NCBI RefSeq assembly: GCF_001667775.1 | Contig: NZ_LZJI01000040.1 | Coordinates: forward strand, 1-64,000 | DNA: 64,000 nt | Reading direction: 5' to 3' | Source: Mycobacterium sp. E1747 | GTDB taxonomy: Bacteria > Actinomycetota > Actinomycetes > Mycobacteriales > Mycobacteriaceae | In this document: piece after piece, positions 19,517 to 29,551 of the stretch | Layout of the letters: each line of letters opens with the position of its first letter | How positions within the stretch are numbered: the first letter of the stretch is position 1 | Notes under the pieces: generated by a model | Seen by the model: the letters and a program-made list of their open reading frames with translations, nothing else | Told to the model about the DNA's origin: nothing | Databases searched by the model: none | Program-made: the position numbers and the translations under genes

Positions 19517-21346
19517 ATGGGTGGCTCAGAGCGTTCTGAATCATTCGGTACCCCCCGCGAGTCAGGCATGTCCAGCAACGATGCTGCCGAATTGGAAGAA
19601 CTACGCCGCGAGGCGGCGTTGCTGCGCGAGCAACTCGAGCATGCAGCTGGGGCGCAAGGCGGCGCCCGCTCTGCGCGCGATGTGCATCAGCTCGAAGCCC
19701 GGATCGACTCGCTTGCGGCCCGCAACTCGAAGTTGATGGAGACGCTCAAAGAGGCGCGCCAGCAACTACTCGCGTTGCGTGAGGAAGTGGACCGGCTCGG
19801 GCAGCCGCCAAGTGGATACGGCGTGTTGCTGGGCTCCCACGAGGACGACACCGTCGACGTGTTCACCTCCGGCCGCAAGATGCGCTTGACGTGCTCGCCC
19901 AACATCGACGTCGGGTCGCTACGGAAGGGCCAGACGGTGCGCCTCAATGAGGCGCTGACGGTCGTCGAAGCCGGCACCTATGAATCGGTCGGCGAGATCT
20001 CGACGTTGCGCGAGCTGTTGGCCGACGGACACCGGGCGTTGGTCGTCGGTCATGCCGACGAAGAACGCATCGTGTGGCTCGCCGAGCCGCTGGTGGCCGA
20101 GGACCTGCCGGATGGGCATCCCGACGCGCTCAACGACGACACCAGACCGCGCAAGCTGCGGCCGGGCGACTCGTTGCTGGTGGACACCAAGGCCGGTTAC
20201 GCGTTCGAGCGCATTCCCAAGGCCGAGGTCGAAGACCTGGTGTTGGAAGAGGTGCCGGACGTCAGCTACTCCGACATCGGTGGTCTGACGCGCCAGATCG
20301 AGCAGATCCGCGACGCCGTGGAGCTGCCGTTCCTGCACAAGGAGCTGTACCGCGAGTACGCGCTGCGCCCGCCGAAGGGTGTGCTGCTGTACGGCCCGCC
20401 CGGCTGCGGGAAGACGCTCATCGCCAAGGCGGTGGCAAATTCTTTGGCCAAGAAAATGGCCGAGGTCCGGGGTGACGACGCCCGCGAGGCGAAGTCGTAC
20501 TTCCTCAATATCAAGGGTCCCGAGCTGCTGAACAAGTTCGTTGGTGAGACCGAGCGTCACATCCGGCTGATCTTCCAGCGGGCACGGGAGAAGGCGTCCG
20601 AAGGAACGCCGGTCATCGTGTTCTTCGACGAGATGGACTCGATCTTCCGCACCCGTGGCACCGGCGTCTCGTCGGACGTCGAGACCACCGTCGTCCCGCA
20701 GTTGCTGAGCGAGATCGACGGCGTCGAGGGCCTCGAGAACGTCATCGTGATCGGCGCCTCCAACCGTGAGGACATGATCGACCCCGCGATCCTGCGGCCC
20801 GGCCGTCTGGACGTGAAGATCAAGATCGAACGCCCGGATGCCGAAGCGGCGCAAGACATCTTCTCGAAGTACCTGGTCGAGACGCTGCCGGTGCACGCCG
20901 ACGACCTCGCCGAGTTCGGGGGCGACCGGTCGGCCTGCATCCATGCGATGATCGAGAAGGTGGTCGAGCGGATGTACGCCGAGATCGACGACAACCGGTT
21001 CCTGGAGGTCACCTACGCCAACGGTGACAAGGAAGTCATGTACTTCAAGGACTTCAACTCCGGCGCGATGATCCAGAACGTCGTCGACCGGGCGAAGAAG
21101 AACGCGATCAAGTCGGTGCTGGAGACCGGGCAGCCGGGTCTGCGCATCCAGCACCTGCTCGACTCGATCGTCGACGAGTTCGCCGAGAACGAGGACCTGC
21201 CCAACACCACCAACCCCGATGACTGGGCGCGGATTTCGGGCAAGAAGGGCGAGCGGATCGTCTACATCCGCACCCTGGTCACCGGCAAGAGCTCGAGCGC
21301 ATCGCGGGCCATCGACACCGAATCCAACCTGGGTCAGTACCTGTAG
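19517..21346 (+). CDS. mpa: Proteasome-associated AAA ATPase Mpa (ARC)
   Basis: 609 aa, the same length as M. tuberculosis Mpa. An N-terminal coiled coil (about 20-75) captures Pup, OB domains follow (about 95-245), then the AAA module: Walker A GPPGCGKT at 293-300, Walker [11 protein letters not shown] with Asp371-Glu372, and GRLDVKI. The C-terminus is GQYL, the motif that docks into the 20S proteasome alpha ring. It unfolds pupylated proteins and feeds them to PrcBA. ATG 19517 has AAAGGAG six bases upstream. Confidence 0.97.
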   Translation: MGGSERSESFGTPRESGMSSNDAAELEELRREAALLREQLEHAAGAQGGARSARDVHQLEARIDSLAARNSKLMETLKEARQQLLALREEVDRLGQPPSGYGVLLGSHEDDTVDVFTSGRKMRLTCSPNIDVGSLRKGQTVRLNEALTVVEAGTYESVGEISTLRELLADGHRALVVGHADEERIVWLAEPLVAEDLPDGHPDALNDDTRPRKLRPGDSLLVDTKAGYAFERIPKAEVEDLVLEEVPDVSYSDIGGLTRQIEQIRDAVELPFLHKELYREYALRPPKGVLLYGPPGCGKTLIAKAVANSLAKKMAEVRGDDAREAKSYFLNIKGPELLNKFVGETERHIRLIFQRAREKASEGTPVIVFFDEMDSIFRTRGTGVSSDVETTVVPQLLSEIDGVEGLENVIVIGASNREDMIDPAILRPGRLDVKIKIERPDAEAAQDIFSKYLVETLPVHADDLAEFGGDRSACIHAMIEKVVERMYAEIDDNRFLEVTYANGDKEVMYFKDFNSGAMIQNVVDRAKKNAIKSVLETGQPGLRIQHLLDSIVDEFAENEDLPNTTNPDDWARISGKKGERIVYIRTLVTGKSSSASRAIDTESNLGQYL

Positions 21347-21350
21347 GCCT

Positions 21351-21416
21351 CTGAGCCGCGCCGCGCTTCAGGGGCCACGCACACGTCGTGGTTTGAGCGC
21401 GGCGCGGTGCCGCTCA
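21351..21416. terminator. Bidirectional terminator-like hairpin after mpa
   Basis: CGCGCCGCGCT (21357-21367) pairs perfectly with AGCGCGGCGCG (21396-21406), with an outer CTGAG/CTCAG pair at 21351-21355 and 21412-21416. It lies between the convergent mpa and Rv2114-like genes. There is no T-tract, as is common in mycobacteria. Confidence 0.65.
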
Positions 21417-21419
21417 GGG

Positions 21420-22064
21420 TCAGTCGGTCACCAGCGAATAGCTGTTGGTCAGGTTGTCCTGCAACACCTGGGCCGCCCGGGTCCGCGTATCGATGCGCAA
21501 CTCGTCGGTGAGGACGCGTGGCTGATAGGTCCAACCCGCCGGGAGGTCGAGCCGCTCGGCGAGGCCCGGCAGATCCGCTTGCGACAGGTTGGGGTCGGCG
21601 ACCTGGCTCAAGGTCTGCATCACCCAGTGCTGCCCGTGAGGGTCGATCAGCTCATAAACCTGTTGGCCGGCGTTGAACACGAAGACCGTATGGCGATTGA
21701 CCTTATTGGGGATAAAGGGCGCGGGGTTCATCGACGAGAGCAGCACCGTGGCCTGCTGAATCATCTCGATCCCACCGAAGGTCTTCGTGATCTGGGGACC
21801 CTGGGCTTCCTTTTCGATGTCGTTCATCAGCCAGTACCGCGGACCGTTGAGCAGGGCTGCCGCCACGCCGTTTTCGGCTGCGATGGTGTGCGGGTCGAGC
21901 GCGGACCACAGTTCGGCGGGGCAGTCGTTGAGCGGGAAGCTGTTGTAGACCGTTGCCTGCGGCCCGGCCTCCCCAGCGGTTACCAGAAGCACTTCGCCGT
22001 AGCGTTTCCCAGCTAGGTCGAGCGCGTGTTTGCCGACGGCGCGGTCGGACTCAGGGGCGGACAC
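21420..22064 (-). CDS. Conserved hypothetical protein (Rv2114-like)
   Basis: A 214-aa soluble protein with no signal peptide or transmembrane helix. It sits where M. tuberculosis has Rv2114, between mpa and dop. Conserved-looking segments include NDCPAELWSALDP, NGPRYWLMNDIEK and QVYELIDPHGQHWVMQ. No enzymatic motif recognised. The GTG start at 22064 is 9 nt after the stop of the membrane protein gene, so the two are an operon. Its retention beside the Pup genes suggests, but does not prove, a link. Confidence 0.75.
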   Translation of the reverse strand: MSAPESDRAVGKHALDLAGKRYGEVLLVTAGEAGPQATVYNSFPLNDCPAELWSALDPHTIAAENGVAAALLNGPRYWLMNDIEKEAQGPQITKTFGGIEMIQQATVLLSSMNPAPFIPNKVNRHTVFVFNAGQQVYELIDPHGQHWVMQTLSQVADPNLSQADLPGLAERLDLPAGWTYQPRVLTDELRIDTRTRAAQVLQDNLTNSYSLVTD

Positions 22065-22073
22065 ACGGTGAAG

Positions 22074-23258
22074 TTAGTCACTACCGTCGGTGCCGTCAAC
22101 AGCACGCGCCGTCGGCGCGACGGTGCCACGGTAGCGGTTGCGAGCCGCCAGGGCCGTGTGCAGGTCGTCGATCAGCGGATCGAGGAACATGCCTCGGTAC
22201 TCGGCGTCGTCGACCGCTCGGGCGCTGATGTACATGAACGTCAGCGCGCCCAGGAATAGGCACATGTGGATCAACGAATCCGGCGCCGGGAACGTGAACC
22301 CGAACACCGTGGAGGTGGTGGCGGTGTTGTGCGCCCATTCCTTGAGCAGCGGTGGCGTCAAGATGATCAGGCCGAGGATCAGGTACATCGTCGCGCCGAC
22401 GGCGGCCACCACCAGGATCTCGATGAGTTGTGAGGTCGCCAGCAGGAACACCACGTTGAGGCGTTCCGCTCGTTTCAGCGGGGCGCCGGCAGCGGGATCA
22501 TGCATCCCCGCGAAGGGGGTGCCGACAAGGTTCTCGCTGCCTTGGGGCAGCGATGCCGTCGACTTCAACAGCGGCCGGACCCGTTCCACGGTCTTGGACA
22601 CGACGAATGTTCCAGCGATGCCGAGGAGGAAAATGATTGCGAGCGAGAGCCTTTCACCGTTGATGTTCGCCGCCATCAACCAGACGTAGGTGTTGAAGAA
22701 CACCAACGCGGTCAGCAGCACGATCGGCAAGGCGCGGACCGCCAGCGTGCCGACCGTGGACAGGTGCTCCATCGTCATGCGCACCGCCCAGGCGACCACC
22801 GACCCGACGCCGGTGCCCGTCAGCACCAGCACCAGGACCAGGATGACGGCGTCCCGGGTCAACTGGACGGGGCCGGATTCGATCACACCGCACGTGACCG
22901 CGACGGTCAGTGCCGCGGTCGCGACGATCGCGCGGCTGCGCCCGCTCGACGTCCGCGACACCAGCCAGCCGGCCAGCGCGGCCAGTGGGAGAGCGACCGC
23001 GAGCAGCGTCAGAATCACCCACTGATGGGCCGTCGGGGTTCCGCTGATGAAGACGTCGTTGCCGTCGCTGACGAAATAGACGCCCAGCAGGCAGACCTCC
23101 ACCCCCGCCCAGGCCGCCAGCGCGGGCGCGCACCGCGGCCACAACCGTCGCCACCGGCCCCGCCGGGTCAGCACCGACGGTAACCCGCGCTCTAAGAACC
23201 ACTGTTCAGCCGCGGCTGCCTGCCTGCGGTCCGGCGCGCGACGCCGAGTTGCGTTCAC
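22074..23258 (-). CDS. Integral membrane protein (Rv2113-like)
   Basis: 394 aa with about 8 transmembrane segments separated by short loops. The middle contains a charged loop ([19 protein letters not shown]). This is the position and size of Rv2113 in M. tuberculosis. No transporter signature recognised. GTG start at 23258; a TAGGGT box lies 8 nt upstream on the same strand, consistent with a leaderless or near-leaderless message. It diverges from dop. Confidence 0.78.
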   Translation of the reverse strand: MNATRRRAPDRRQAAAAEQWFLERGLPSVLTRRGRWRRLWPRCAPALAAWAGVEVCLLGVYFVSDGNDVFISGTPTAHQWVILTLLAVALPLAALAGWLVSRTSSGRSRAIVATAALTVAVTCGVIESGPVQLTRDAVILVLVLVLTGTGVGSVVAWAVRMTMEHLSTVGTLAVRALPIVLLTALVFFNTYVWLMAANINGERLSLAIIFLLGIAGTFVVSKTVERVRPLLKSTASLPQGSENLVGTPFAGMHDPAAGAPLKRAERLNVVFLLATSQLIEILVVAAVGATMYLILGLIILTPPLLKEWAHNTATTSTVFGFTFPAPDSLIHMCLFLGALTFMYISARAVDDAEYRGMFLDPLIDDLHTALAARNRYRGTVAPTARAVDGTDGSD

Positions 23259-23266
23259 ATCCGGTC

Positions 23267-23272
23267 ACCCTA
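23267..23272 (-). promoter_or_regulatory. -10 box of the Rv2113-like gene
   Basis: TAGGGT ends 8 nt upstream of the GTG at 23258. The spacing fits transcription starting at or one to two bases from the start codon. Confidence 0.4.
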
Positions 23273-23334
23273 GTGGCGCGGGAACCTCGTGCTGGCGGAT
23301 TTCCCCCTGCGCGAGGGCAGCTGGTCGCCCGGCC

Positions 23335-23340
23335 TACGCT
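23335..23340 (+). promoter_or_regulatory. -10 box of dop, leaderless
   Basis: TACGCT is followed by GAACGC and then the ATG of dop at 23347. A start of transcription on the A of the ATG is expected; no Shine-Dalgarno is present. Confidence 0.6.
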
Positions 23341-23346
23341 GAACGC

Positions 23347-24855
23347 ATGCAACGGATTATCGGGACGGAGGTCGAGTACGGCATCTCGTCGCCGTCGGAC
23401 CCGACCGCCAACCCGATCCTCACCTCGACCCAGGCGGTGCTGGCCTACGCGGCGGCCGCCGGCATTCAGCGCGCCAAGCGCACCCGCTGGGACTACGAGG
23501 TGGAGTCGCCGCTGCGGGACGCCCGCGGCTTCGACCTGAGCCGCTCGGCCGGGCCGCCACCCATCGTCGACGCCGACGAGGTCGGTGCGGCCAACATGAT
23601 CCTGACCAACGGCGCTCGGCTCTACGTCGACCACGCCCACCCTGAGTACTCGGCCCCCGAGTGCACCGACCCGCTGGACGCGGTGATCTGGGACAAAGCC
23701 GGCGAACGCGTGATGGAGGCTGCCGCCCGGCACGTCGCCAGCGTGCCCGGGGCCGCCAAGTTGCAGCTCTACAAGAACAACGTCGACGGCAAGGGTGCCT
23801 CCTACGGCTCGCACGAGAACTACCTGATGTCGCGGCAGACGCCGTTTTCGTCGATCATCGCGGGACTGACCCCTTTCCTGGTGTCCCGTCAGGTGGTGAC
23901 CGGCTCCGGCCGGGTCGGCATCGGGCCCTCGGGTGACGAGCCCGGCTTCCAGCTGTCCCAGCGCTCCGACTACATCGAGGTCGAGGTCGGACTCGAGACC
24001 ACCCTCAAGCGCGGCATCATCAACACGCGCGACGAACCGCACGCCGACGCCGACCGGTACCGCAGGCTGCACGTCATCATTGGCGACGCCAACCTCGCCG
24101 AGACGTCGACCTACCTGAAGCTGGGAACGACGGCGCTGGTCCTGGACCTGATCGAAGTCGGCCCGGAGCACGGCATCGACCTGAGCGACCTGGTCCTGGC
24201 CCGGCCGGTGCACGCGGTCCATGCGATCAGCCGCGATCCCTCGCTGCGGGTCGCCGTGGCGCTGGCCGACGGACGTGAATTGACCGGCCTTGCGTTGCAA
24301 CGGATTTACCTGGACCGGGTGGCGAAGCTCGTCGACAGCCGTGACCCCGATCCCCGCGCGGCCGACATCGTGGAAACCTGGGCTCACGTGCTCGATCAAC
24401 TCGAGCGGGACCCGATGGAATGCGCCGAGGTGCTCGACTGGCCCGCCAAGCTGCGTTTGCTCGAGGGTTTCCGCCAACGGGAGAACCTGAGCTGGTCGGC
24501 GCCGCGGCTGCACCTGGTCGACCTGCAGTATTCCGATGTCCGGCTGGACAAGGGCCTGTACAACCGGCTCGTCGCCCGCGGCTCGATGAAGCGGTTGGTC
24601 AGCGAGCACCAGGTGCTCGAGGCGGTGGACAACCCGCCGACCGACACGCGCGCGTACTTCCGCGGTGAGTGCCTGCGCAGGTTCGGCGCCGACATCGCCG
24701 CGGCCAGCTGGGACTCGGTGATTTTCGACCTCGGCGGCGATTCGTTGGTGCGCATTCCGACGCTGGAGCCGCTGCGGGGCAGCAAGGCGCACGTCGGGGC
24801 GCTGCTGGACTCGGTGGATAGCGCCGCCGAACTGGTTGAACAACTCACCAGCTGA
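23347..24855 (+). CDS. dop: Deamidase of Pup, Dop
   Basis: 502 aa. Dop converts the C-terminal Gln of Pup to Glu and also removes Pup from substrates. It shares the carboxylate-amine ligase fold with Paf[14 protein letters not shown] at the N-terminus carries the metal-binding Glu residues, then [20 protein letters not shown], and [19 protein letters not shown]. It is distinguished from PafA by the inserted Dop loop near residues 40-80. The start MQRIIGTE at 23347 is preceded by a leaderless-type -10 box. Confidence 0.96.
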   Translation: MQRIIGTEVEYGISSPSDPTANPILTSTQAVLAYAAAAGIQRAKRTRWDYEVESPLRDARGFDLSRSAGPPPIVDADEVGAANMILTNGARLYVDHAHPEYSAPECTDPLDAVIWDKAGERVMEAAARHVASVPGAAKLQLYKNNVDGKGASYGSHENYLMSRQTPFSSIIAGLTPFLVSRQVVTGSGRVGIGPSGDEPGFQLSQRSDYIEVEVGLETTLKRGIINTRDEPHADADRYRRLHVIIGDANLAETSTYLKLGTTALVLDLIEVGPEHGIDLSDLVLARPVHAVHAISRDPSLRVAVALADGRELTGLALQRIYLDRVAKLVDSRDPDPRAADIVETWAHVLDQLERDPMECAEVLDWPAKLRLLEGFRQRENLSWSAPRLHLVDLQYSDVRLDKGLYNRLVARGSMKRLVSEHQVLEAVDNPPTDTRAYFRGECLRRFGADIAAASWDSVIFDLGGDSLVRIPTLEPLRGSKAHVGALLDSVDSAAELVEQLTS

Positions 24856-24856
24856 G

Positions 24857-24904
24857 CCGGTTAAACCGGGGAACGTCGGGGTTGACCGGTAGGGTAGATA
24901 TACC
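24857..24904 (+). promoter_or_regulatory. dop-pup intergenic palindrome and AT-rich promoter-like stretch
   Basis: CCGGTT-A-AACCGG (24857-24869) is a 13-bp palindrome straight after the dop stop. Further on are TTGACC (24882-24887), TAGGGT (24890-24895) and TATACC (24899-24904), which could be promoter elements for pup-prcBA, but their spacing does not give a clear -35/-10 pair. Confidence 0.4.
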
Positions 24905-24970
24905 AGCGAGCAGTGTGGCTTAAAGGCAAGCAAGCCGCTGAACAAGTTCAGATGAAGCAGGAGGCCGGCG

Positions 24971-25165
24971 ATGGCTCAAGAGCAGACCAAGCGTGGCGGT
25001 GGTGGTGGCGACGACGACGATCTCGCCGACAGCACGGCCGCGGGCCAAGAGCGCCGCGAGAAGCTAGCCGGGGACACCGACGATCTGCTCGACGAGATCG
25101 ACGACGTTCTCGAGGAGAACGCCGAAGACTTCGTCCGGGCATACGTCCAAAAGGGCGGACAGTGA
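24971..25165 (+). CDS. pup: Prokaryotic ubiquitin-like protein Pup
   Basis: 64 aa, Gly/Asp-rich and disordered N-terminus, helix-forming middle ([21 protein letters not shown]) that binds the Mpa coiled coil, and the C-terminal GGQ whose Gln is deamidated by Dop before ligation. It is attached to lysines of target proteins. ATG 24971 has a perfect AGGAGG (24959-24964). The stop overlaps the prcB GTG. Confidence 0.98.
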   Translation: MAQEQTKRGGGGGDDDDLADSTAAGQERREKLAGDTDDLLDEIDDVLEENAEDFVRAYVQKGGQ

Positions 25166-26040
25166 CCTGGCCTTTCTCCGATCGCCTGTCCACTAACTCC
25201 GCACTCCCGGGAAATCCCGCTATCGACCTGTCGTCGTTTGCCGACTTCCTGCGCCGGCAAGCGCCGGAGCTGCTGCCGGCGAGCCTCGGTGGCGGCGCCC
25301 GCTCCGATGGGGTGGGCTCGCAGCTGCCGCACGGCACCACAATCGTCGCCCTGAAATATCCGGGCGGCGTCGTCATCGCCGGGGACCGCCGCTCCACCCA
25401 GGGCAACATGATCGCCGGGCGCGACGTGAAAAAGGTCTACGTCACCGACGACTACACCGCGACGGGCATCGCGGGCACCGCGGCCATCGCCGTCGAGTTC
25501 GCCCGCCTCTACGCCGTGGAACTCGAGCACTACGAGAAGCTCGAGGGGGTGCCGCTGACGTTTGCCGGCAAGGTGAACCGGCTGGCGATCATGGTGCGCG
25601 GAAACCTGGCCGCCGCGATGCAGGGGCTGGTGGCTCTGCCGTTGCTGGCGGGCTACGACATCCACTCGCCGGACCCCGAGGGCGCCGGCCGGATCGTCTC
25701 GTTCGACGCCGCCGGCGGCTGGAATCTAGAGGAAGAGGGCTATCAGTCGGTGGGGTCGGGCTCGATCTTCGCCAAGTCCTCCATCAAGAAGTTGTACTCG
25801 CGTGTCGTCGACGCCGATTCCGCGGTGCGGGTGGCCGTCGAGGCGCTCTACGACGCGGCCGATGACGACTCCGCGACCGGCGGGCCCGACTTGGTCCGCG
25901 GCATCTACCCGACGGCGGTCACCATTGGCGCCGAGGGGGCGGCCGAGGTGCCCGAGAGCCGGATCGCCGAGCTGGCTCGCGAGGTGATCGAAAGCCGCTC
26001 ACGCGCAGACACTTTCGGCCCCGATGGCGGTGAGAAGTGA
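25162..26040 (+). CDS. prcB: 20S proteasome beta subunit PrcB
   Basis: 292 aa. A propeptide of about 58 residues precedes the catalytic threonine: LPHG then [11 protein letters not shown], making Thr59 the nucleophile after autoprocessing. [20 protein letters not shown] follows, with the Lys of the active site. It forms the two inner rings of the proteasome. The GTG at 25162 overlaps the pup stop (GTGA) and its end overlaps prcA in the same way, so all three are translationally coupled. Confidence 0.97.
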   Translation: MTWPFSDRLSTNSALPGNPAIDLSSFADFLRRQAPELLPASLGGGARSDGVGSQLPHGTTIVALKYPGGVVIAGDRRSTQGNMIAGRDVKKVYVTDDYTATGIAGTAAIAVEFARLYAVELEHYEKLEGVPLTFAGKVNRLAIMVRGNLAAAMQGLVALPLLAGYDIHSPDPEGAGRIVSFDAAGGWNLEEEGYQSVGSGSIFAKSSIKKLYSRVVDADSAVRVAVEALYDAADDDSATGGPDLVRGIYPTAVTIGAEGAAEVPESRIAELAREVIESRSRADTFGPDGGEK

Positions 26041-26810
26041 GCTTCCCGTATTTCATATCGCCCGAGCAGGCGATGCGCGAGCGCAGCGAGCTCGCACGCA
26101 AGGGCATCGCGCGCGGCAAGAGCGTGGTCGCGTTGGTCTACGCCGGTGGTGTGCTGTTCGTGGCGGAGAACCCGTCGCGGTCCCTGCAGAAGATCAGTGA
26201 GCTCTACGACCGTGTGGGGTTTGCGGCCGCGGGCAAGTTCAACGAGTTCGACAACCTGCGCCGCGGCGGAATCCAGTTCGCCGACACCCGGGGCTATGCC
26301 TATGACCGCCGCGATGTCACGGGACGTCAGCTGGCCAACGTCTACGCGCAGACCCTGGGCACCATCTTCACCGAGCAGGCCAAGCCGTATGAGGTCGAGT
26401 TGTGCGTTGCCGAGGTCGCGCATTACGGGGAGACGAAACCGCCCGAGCTGTATCGGATCACCTACGACGGGTCGATCGCCGATGAGCCGCATTTCGTGGT
26501 GATGGGCGGCACCACCGAGCCGATCGCCAACGCGCTCAAGGAGTCCTACGCCGAGAACGCCGACCTGCGCGACGCGACCAAGATCGCCGTCAAGGCGCTG
26601 CGGGCCGGCAGCGCCGACGGTTCCGGCGGTGATCAGCCGTCCCCGGACGTGGGCAGCCTGGAGGTCGCCATCCTGGACGTCAACCGGCCCCGACGGGCGT
26701 TCCGGCGCATCAACCGGGCGACGTTGGAAGGTCTGCTGCAAGAGGGCGATTCGAACCAGCCTGGAACCAACGGCGAAGCGCCGGAATCCAACGGCGACTC
26801 CGCGGGCTGA
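26037..26810 (+). CDS. prcA: 20S proteasome alpha subunit PrcA
   Basis: 257 aa forming the outer gating rings. The N-terminus [26 protein letters not shown] contains the gating segment and the alpha-type helix H0; the catalytic Thr is absent as expected. The C-terminus is an acidic, Asn/Gly-rich tail. GTG 26037 overlaps the prcB stop. Confidence 0.97.
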   Translation: MSFPYFISPEQAMRERSELARKGIARGKSVVALVYAGGVLFVAENPSRSLQKISELYDRVGFAAAGKFNEFDNLRRGGIQFADTRGYAYDRRDVTGRQLANVYAQTLGTIFTEQAKPYEVELCVAEVAHYGETKPPELYRITYDGSIADEPHFVVMGGTTEPIANALKESYAENADLRDATKIAVKALRAGSADGSGGDQPSPDVGSLEVAILDVNRPRRAFRRINRATLEGLLQEGDSNQPGTNGEAPESNGDSAG

Positions 26811-26998
26811 CTCGGGCCGCGTCACCCGCGGCTGGTGTGCGCTTGGGCCGAAACCGGCGGTTCTGCGCGCTGGTGCCACGGTGCCGTCGACGTCCCGCGA
26901 CGGTCACCTCGGGTGGTTCGCCGCGTGCGTTGGGGGGCCTCACGAAACTCGTCCGGGCCGTAGGCGCGGCTTCCGCACCGTCCCGGTCGGACAACCAG

Positions 26999-27004
26999 TA
27001 CCCT
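26999..27004 (+). promoter_or_regulatory. -10 box of pafA, leaderless
   Basis: TACCCT lies 7 nt before the GTG of pafA at 27012. The 200-base gap from prcA carries no gene and no other feature that I can support, so pafA probably has its own promoter here. Confidence 0.55.
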
Positions 27005-27011
27005 CGATTAG

Positions 27012-28370
27012 GTGCAGCGACGAATTATGGGCATCGAGACCGAGTTCGGTGTCACCTGCACCTTCCACGGTCATCGCCGCCTGTCCCCGGACGAGGTCGC
27101 CCGGTATCTGTTCCGGCGAGTCGTGTCGTGGGGGCGCAGCTCCAACGTTTTTCTTCGCAACGGTGCGCGCCTCTACCTCGACGTGGGCAGCCACCCCGAG
27201 TACGCGACGGCCGAGTGCGACAGCCTGGTGCAGCTGGTCACTCATGACCGGGCCGGCGAATGGGTGCTGGAAGACCTGCTGATCGATGCCGAACAGCGCC
27301 TGGCCGACGAGGGCATCGGCGGCGACATCTACCTGTTCAAGAACAACACCGACTCGGCGGGCAACTCCTACGGCTGCCACGAGAACTACCTGATCGTGCG
27401 TGCCGGTGAGTTCTCCAGGATCTCCGACGTGCTGCTGCCGTTCCTGGTCACGCGCCAGCTGATCTGTGGGGCCGGCAAGGTGCTGCAGACCCCCAAGGCG
27501 GCGACGTTCTGCCTGTCGCAACGCGCCGAGCACATCTGGGAGGGCGTCTCCTCGGCCACCACCCGCAGCCGGCCGATCATCAACACCCGCGATGAGCCGC
27601 ACGCCGACGCCGAAAAGTACCGGCGGCTGCACGTGATCGTCGGTGACTCCAACATGTGCGAGACCACCACCATGCTCAAGGTCGGCACCGCCGCGCTGGT
27701 GCTGGAGATGATCGAGGCCGGCGTCCCCTTCCGTGACTTCTCGCTGGACAACCCGATCCGCGCCATCCGCGAGGTCAGCCACGACGTCACCGGCCGGCGG
27801 CCCGTGCGGCTGGCCGGCGGGCGGCAGGCCAGCGCCCTGGACATCCAGCGCGAGTACTACACCCGCGCCGTCGAACACCTGCAGACCCGCGAGCCCAACG
27901 CCCAGATCGAGCAGGTCGTCGACCTGTGGGGGCGCCAGCTCGACGCCGTCGAGAGCCAGGACTTCGCCAAGGTGGACACGGAAATCGACTGGGTGATCAA
28001 GCGCAAGCTGTTCCAGCGCTACCAGGACCGCTACAACATGGAGCTGTCCGACCCCAAGATCGCCCAGCTCGACCTGGCCTACCACGACATCAAGCGTGGG
28101 CGCGGCGTGTTCGACCTGCTGCAGCGCAAGGGGCTGGCGGCCCGCGTCACCACCGACGAGGAGATCGCGGAGGCCGTCGACCACCCGCCACAGACCACCC
28201 GGGCGCGGCTGCGCGGCGAATTCATCAGTGCCGCCCAGGCCGCGGGCCGCGACTTCACCGTCGACTGGGTACACCTCAAGCTCAACGACCAGGCCCAGCG
28301 GACCGTGTTGTGCAAGGACCCCTTCCGGGCTGTCGACGAGCGGGTCAAGCGGCTGATCGCCAGCATGTAG
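27012..28370 (+). CDS. pafA: Pup-protein ligase PafA
   Basis: 452 aa, the same length as in M. tuberculosis. It ligates the C-terminal Glu of Pup to substrate lysines using ATP. The N-terminal [16 protein letters not shown] carries the catalytic metal-binding Glu and the base Asp region ([10 protein letters not shown]); [17 protein letters not shown] and [19 protein letters not shown] are shared with Dop, and the extra Dop loop is absent. GTG start. In M. tuberculosis PPE/PE/Esx and other genes lie between prcA and pafA; here they are adjacent. Confidence 0.97.
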   Translation: MQRRIMGIETEFGVTCTFHGHRRLSPDEVARYLFRRVVSWGRSSNVFLRNGARLYLDVGSHPEYATAECDSLVQLVTHDRAGEWVLEDLLIDAEQRLADEGIGGDIYLFKNNTDSAGNSYGCHENYLIVRAGEFSRISDVLLPFLVTRQLICGAGKVLQTPKAATFCLSQRAEHIWEGVSSATTRSRPIINTRDEPHADAEKYRRLHVIVGDSNMCETTTMLKVGTAALVLEMIEAGVPFRDFSLDNPIRAIREVSHDVTGRRPVRLAGGRQASALDIQREYYTRAVEHLQTREPNAQIEQVVDLWGRQLDAVESQDFAKVDTEIDWVIKRKLFQRYQDRYNMELSDPKIAQLDLAYHDIKRGRGVFDLLQRKGLAARVTTDEEIAEAVDHPPQTTRARLRGEFISAAQAAGRDFTVDWVHLKLNDQAQRTVLCKDPFRAVDERVKRLIASM

Positions 28371-28528
28371 TCCGGTCAAATCAGTCCTTCAGCTCGGCCG
28401 CTCGATCCGCAACCTGATATCGCGGGCGCTATCAAATTCCGGCGCCGGTCGTGCCTCGGAACTCGTGACTTGTGTGCCGATTGTGAAAACTGCGACTCAC
28501 CAGCCGGTGCAGGCGCGCGGAGCGTACC

Positions 28529-28539
28529 GGTTATAACCT
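28529..28539 (+). promoter_or_regulatory. pafB -10 box within a palindrome
   Basis: GGTTATAACC (28529-28538) is a perfect 10-bp palindrome that overlaps TAACCT (28534-28539), a -10-like box 7 nt upstream of the pafB ATG at 28547. The message is probably leaderless, and a dimeric regulator bound to the palindrome would block the promoter. Confidence 0.5.
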
Positions 28540-28546
28540 GGTGCGA

Positions 28547-29551
28547 ATGGCGACCTCGAAAGTCGAGCGGTTGGTCAATCTCGTCATCGCCCTGCTGTCC
28601 ACCCGCGGCTACATCAGCGCGGAGAAGATCAGGTCCAGCGTGGCCGGTTACGCGGACAGCCCGAGCGCCGAGGCCTTCTCGCGGATGTTCGAGCGGGACA
28701 AGAACGAGCTGCGCGACTTGGGCATCCCGCTCGAGGTCGGCCGGGCGTCGGCGATGGAGCCCACCGAGGGGTACCGGATCAACCGGGACGCCTACGCGCT
28801 GCCGGCGGTCGAGCTGACTCCCGACGAGGCGGCCGCGGTGGCCGTCGCGACCCAACTATGGGAGTCGCCCGAATTAATCACCGCCACCCAGGGCGCGCTG
28901 CTCAAGCTGCGCGCCGCAGGCGTGGACGTCGACCCCGTGGAGATAGGGGCGCCGGTGGCCATCGCCTCACCGGCCGGGGTCCCCGGGCTGCGCGGTTCGG
29001 AAGACGTACTCGGAATCCTGCTGTCGGCCATCGATTCCCGGCAGGCGGTGCAGTTCCCGCACCGGCCGTCGCGTGCCGAGCCGTACAGCGTGCGCACCGT
29101 TGAGCCGTGGGGCGTCGTGACCCAGAAGGGCCGCTGGTACCTGGTGGGGCACGACCGCGACCGCGAGGCCACCCGCACCTTCCGGCTGTCGCGGATCGGC
29201 GCCGAGGTCCGGCCGATCGGGGCGCCCGGGGCGGTGGTGGTGCCCGCGGATGTGGACTTGCGCCAGATCGTGGCCCGGACCATCGCCGAGACCCCGACCG
29301 GTGGGCAGGCGAGGGTCTGGGTCGCCGACGGGCGGGCCACCGCGCTGCGGCGCGCCGGGAGGTCGACCGGCGTGCGTGAACTGGGTGACCGCGACGGGGA
29401 GGTGATCGAATTGGACATCGGGTCCAGCGATCGGTTGGCGAGGGACATCGCCGGTTACGGCGCCGACGCCGTCGTACTCGAACCGCAGCAGCTGCGCGAG
29501 GACGTCCTGGCGCGGCTGCGCTCCCACCTGGACGACAGGGGGCTCTCGTGA
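28547..29551 (+). CDS. pafB: Transcriptional regulator PafB (WYL domain)
   Basis: 334 aa. An N-terminal winged helix (about 1-60, VERLVNLVIALLSTRGYISAEK) is followed by a WYL domain (about 150-220, GRWYLVGHDRDREATRTFRLSRI) and a WCX-type C-terminal extension. With PafC it forms the heterodimer that activates the LexA-independent DNA-damage response in mycobacteria. ATG 28547 matches the known N-terminus; a GTG two codons earlier was rejected. Confidence 0.95.
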   Translation: MATSKVERLVNLVIALLSTRGYISAEKIRSSVAGYADSPSAEAFSRMFERDKNELRDLGIPLEVGRASAMEPTEGYRINRDAYALPAVELTPDEAAAVAVATQLWESPELITATQGALLKLRAAGVDVDPVEIGAPVAIASPAGVPGLRGSEDVLGILLSAIDSRQAVQFPHRPSRAEPYSVRTVEPWGVVTQKGRWYLVGHDRDREATRTFRLSRIGAEVRPIGAPGAVVVPADVDLRQIVARTIAETPTGGQARVWVADGRATALRRAGRSTGVRELGDRDGEVIELDIGSSDRLARDIAGYGADAVVLEPQQLREDVLARLRSHLDDRGLS

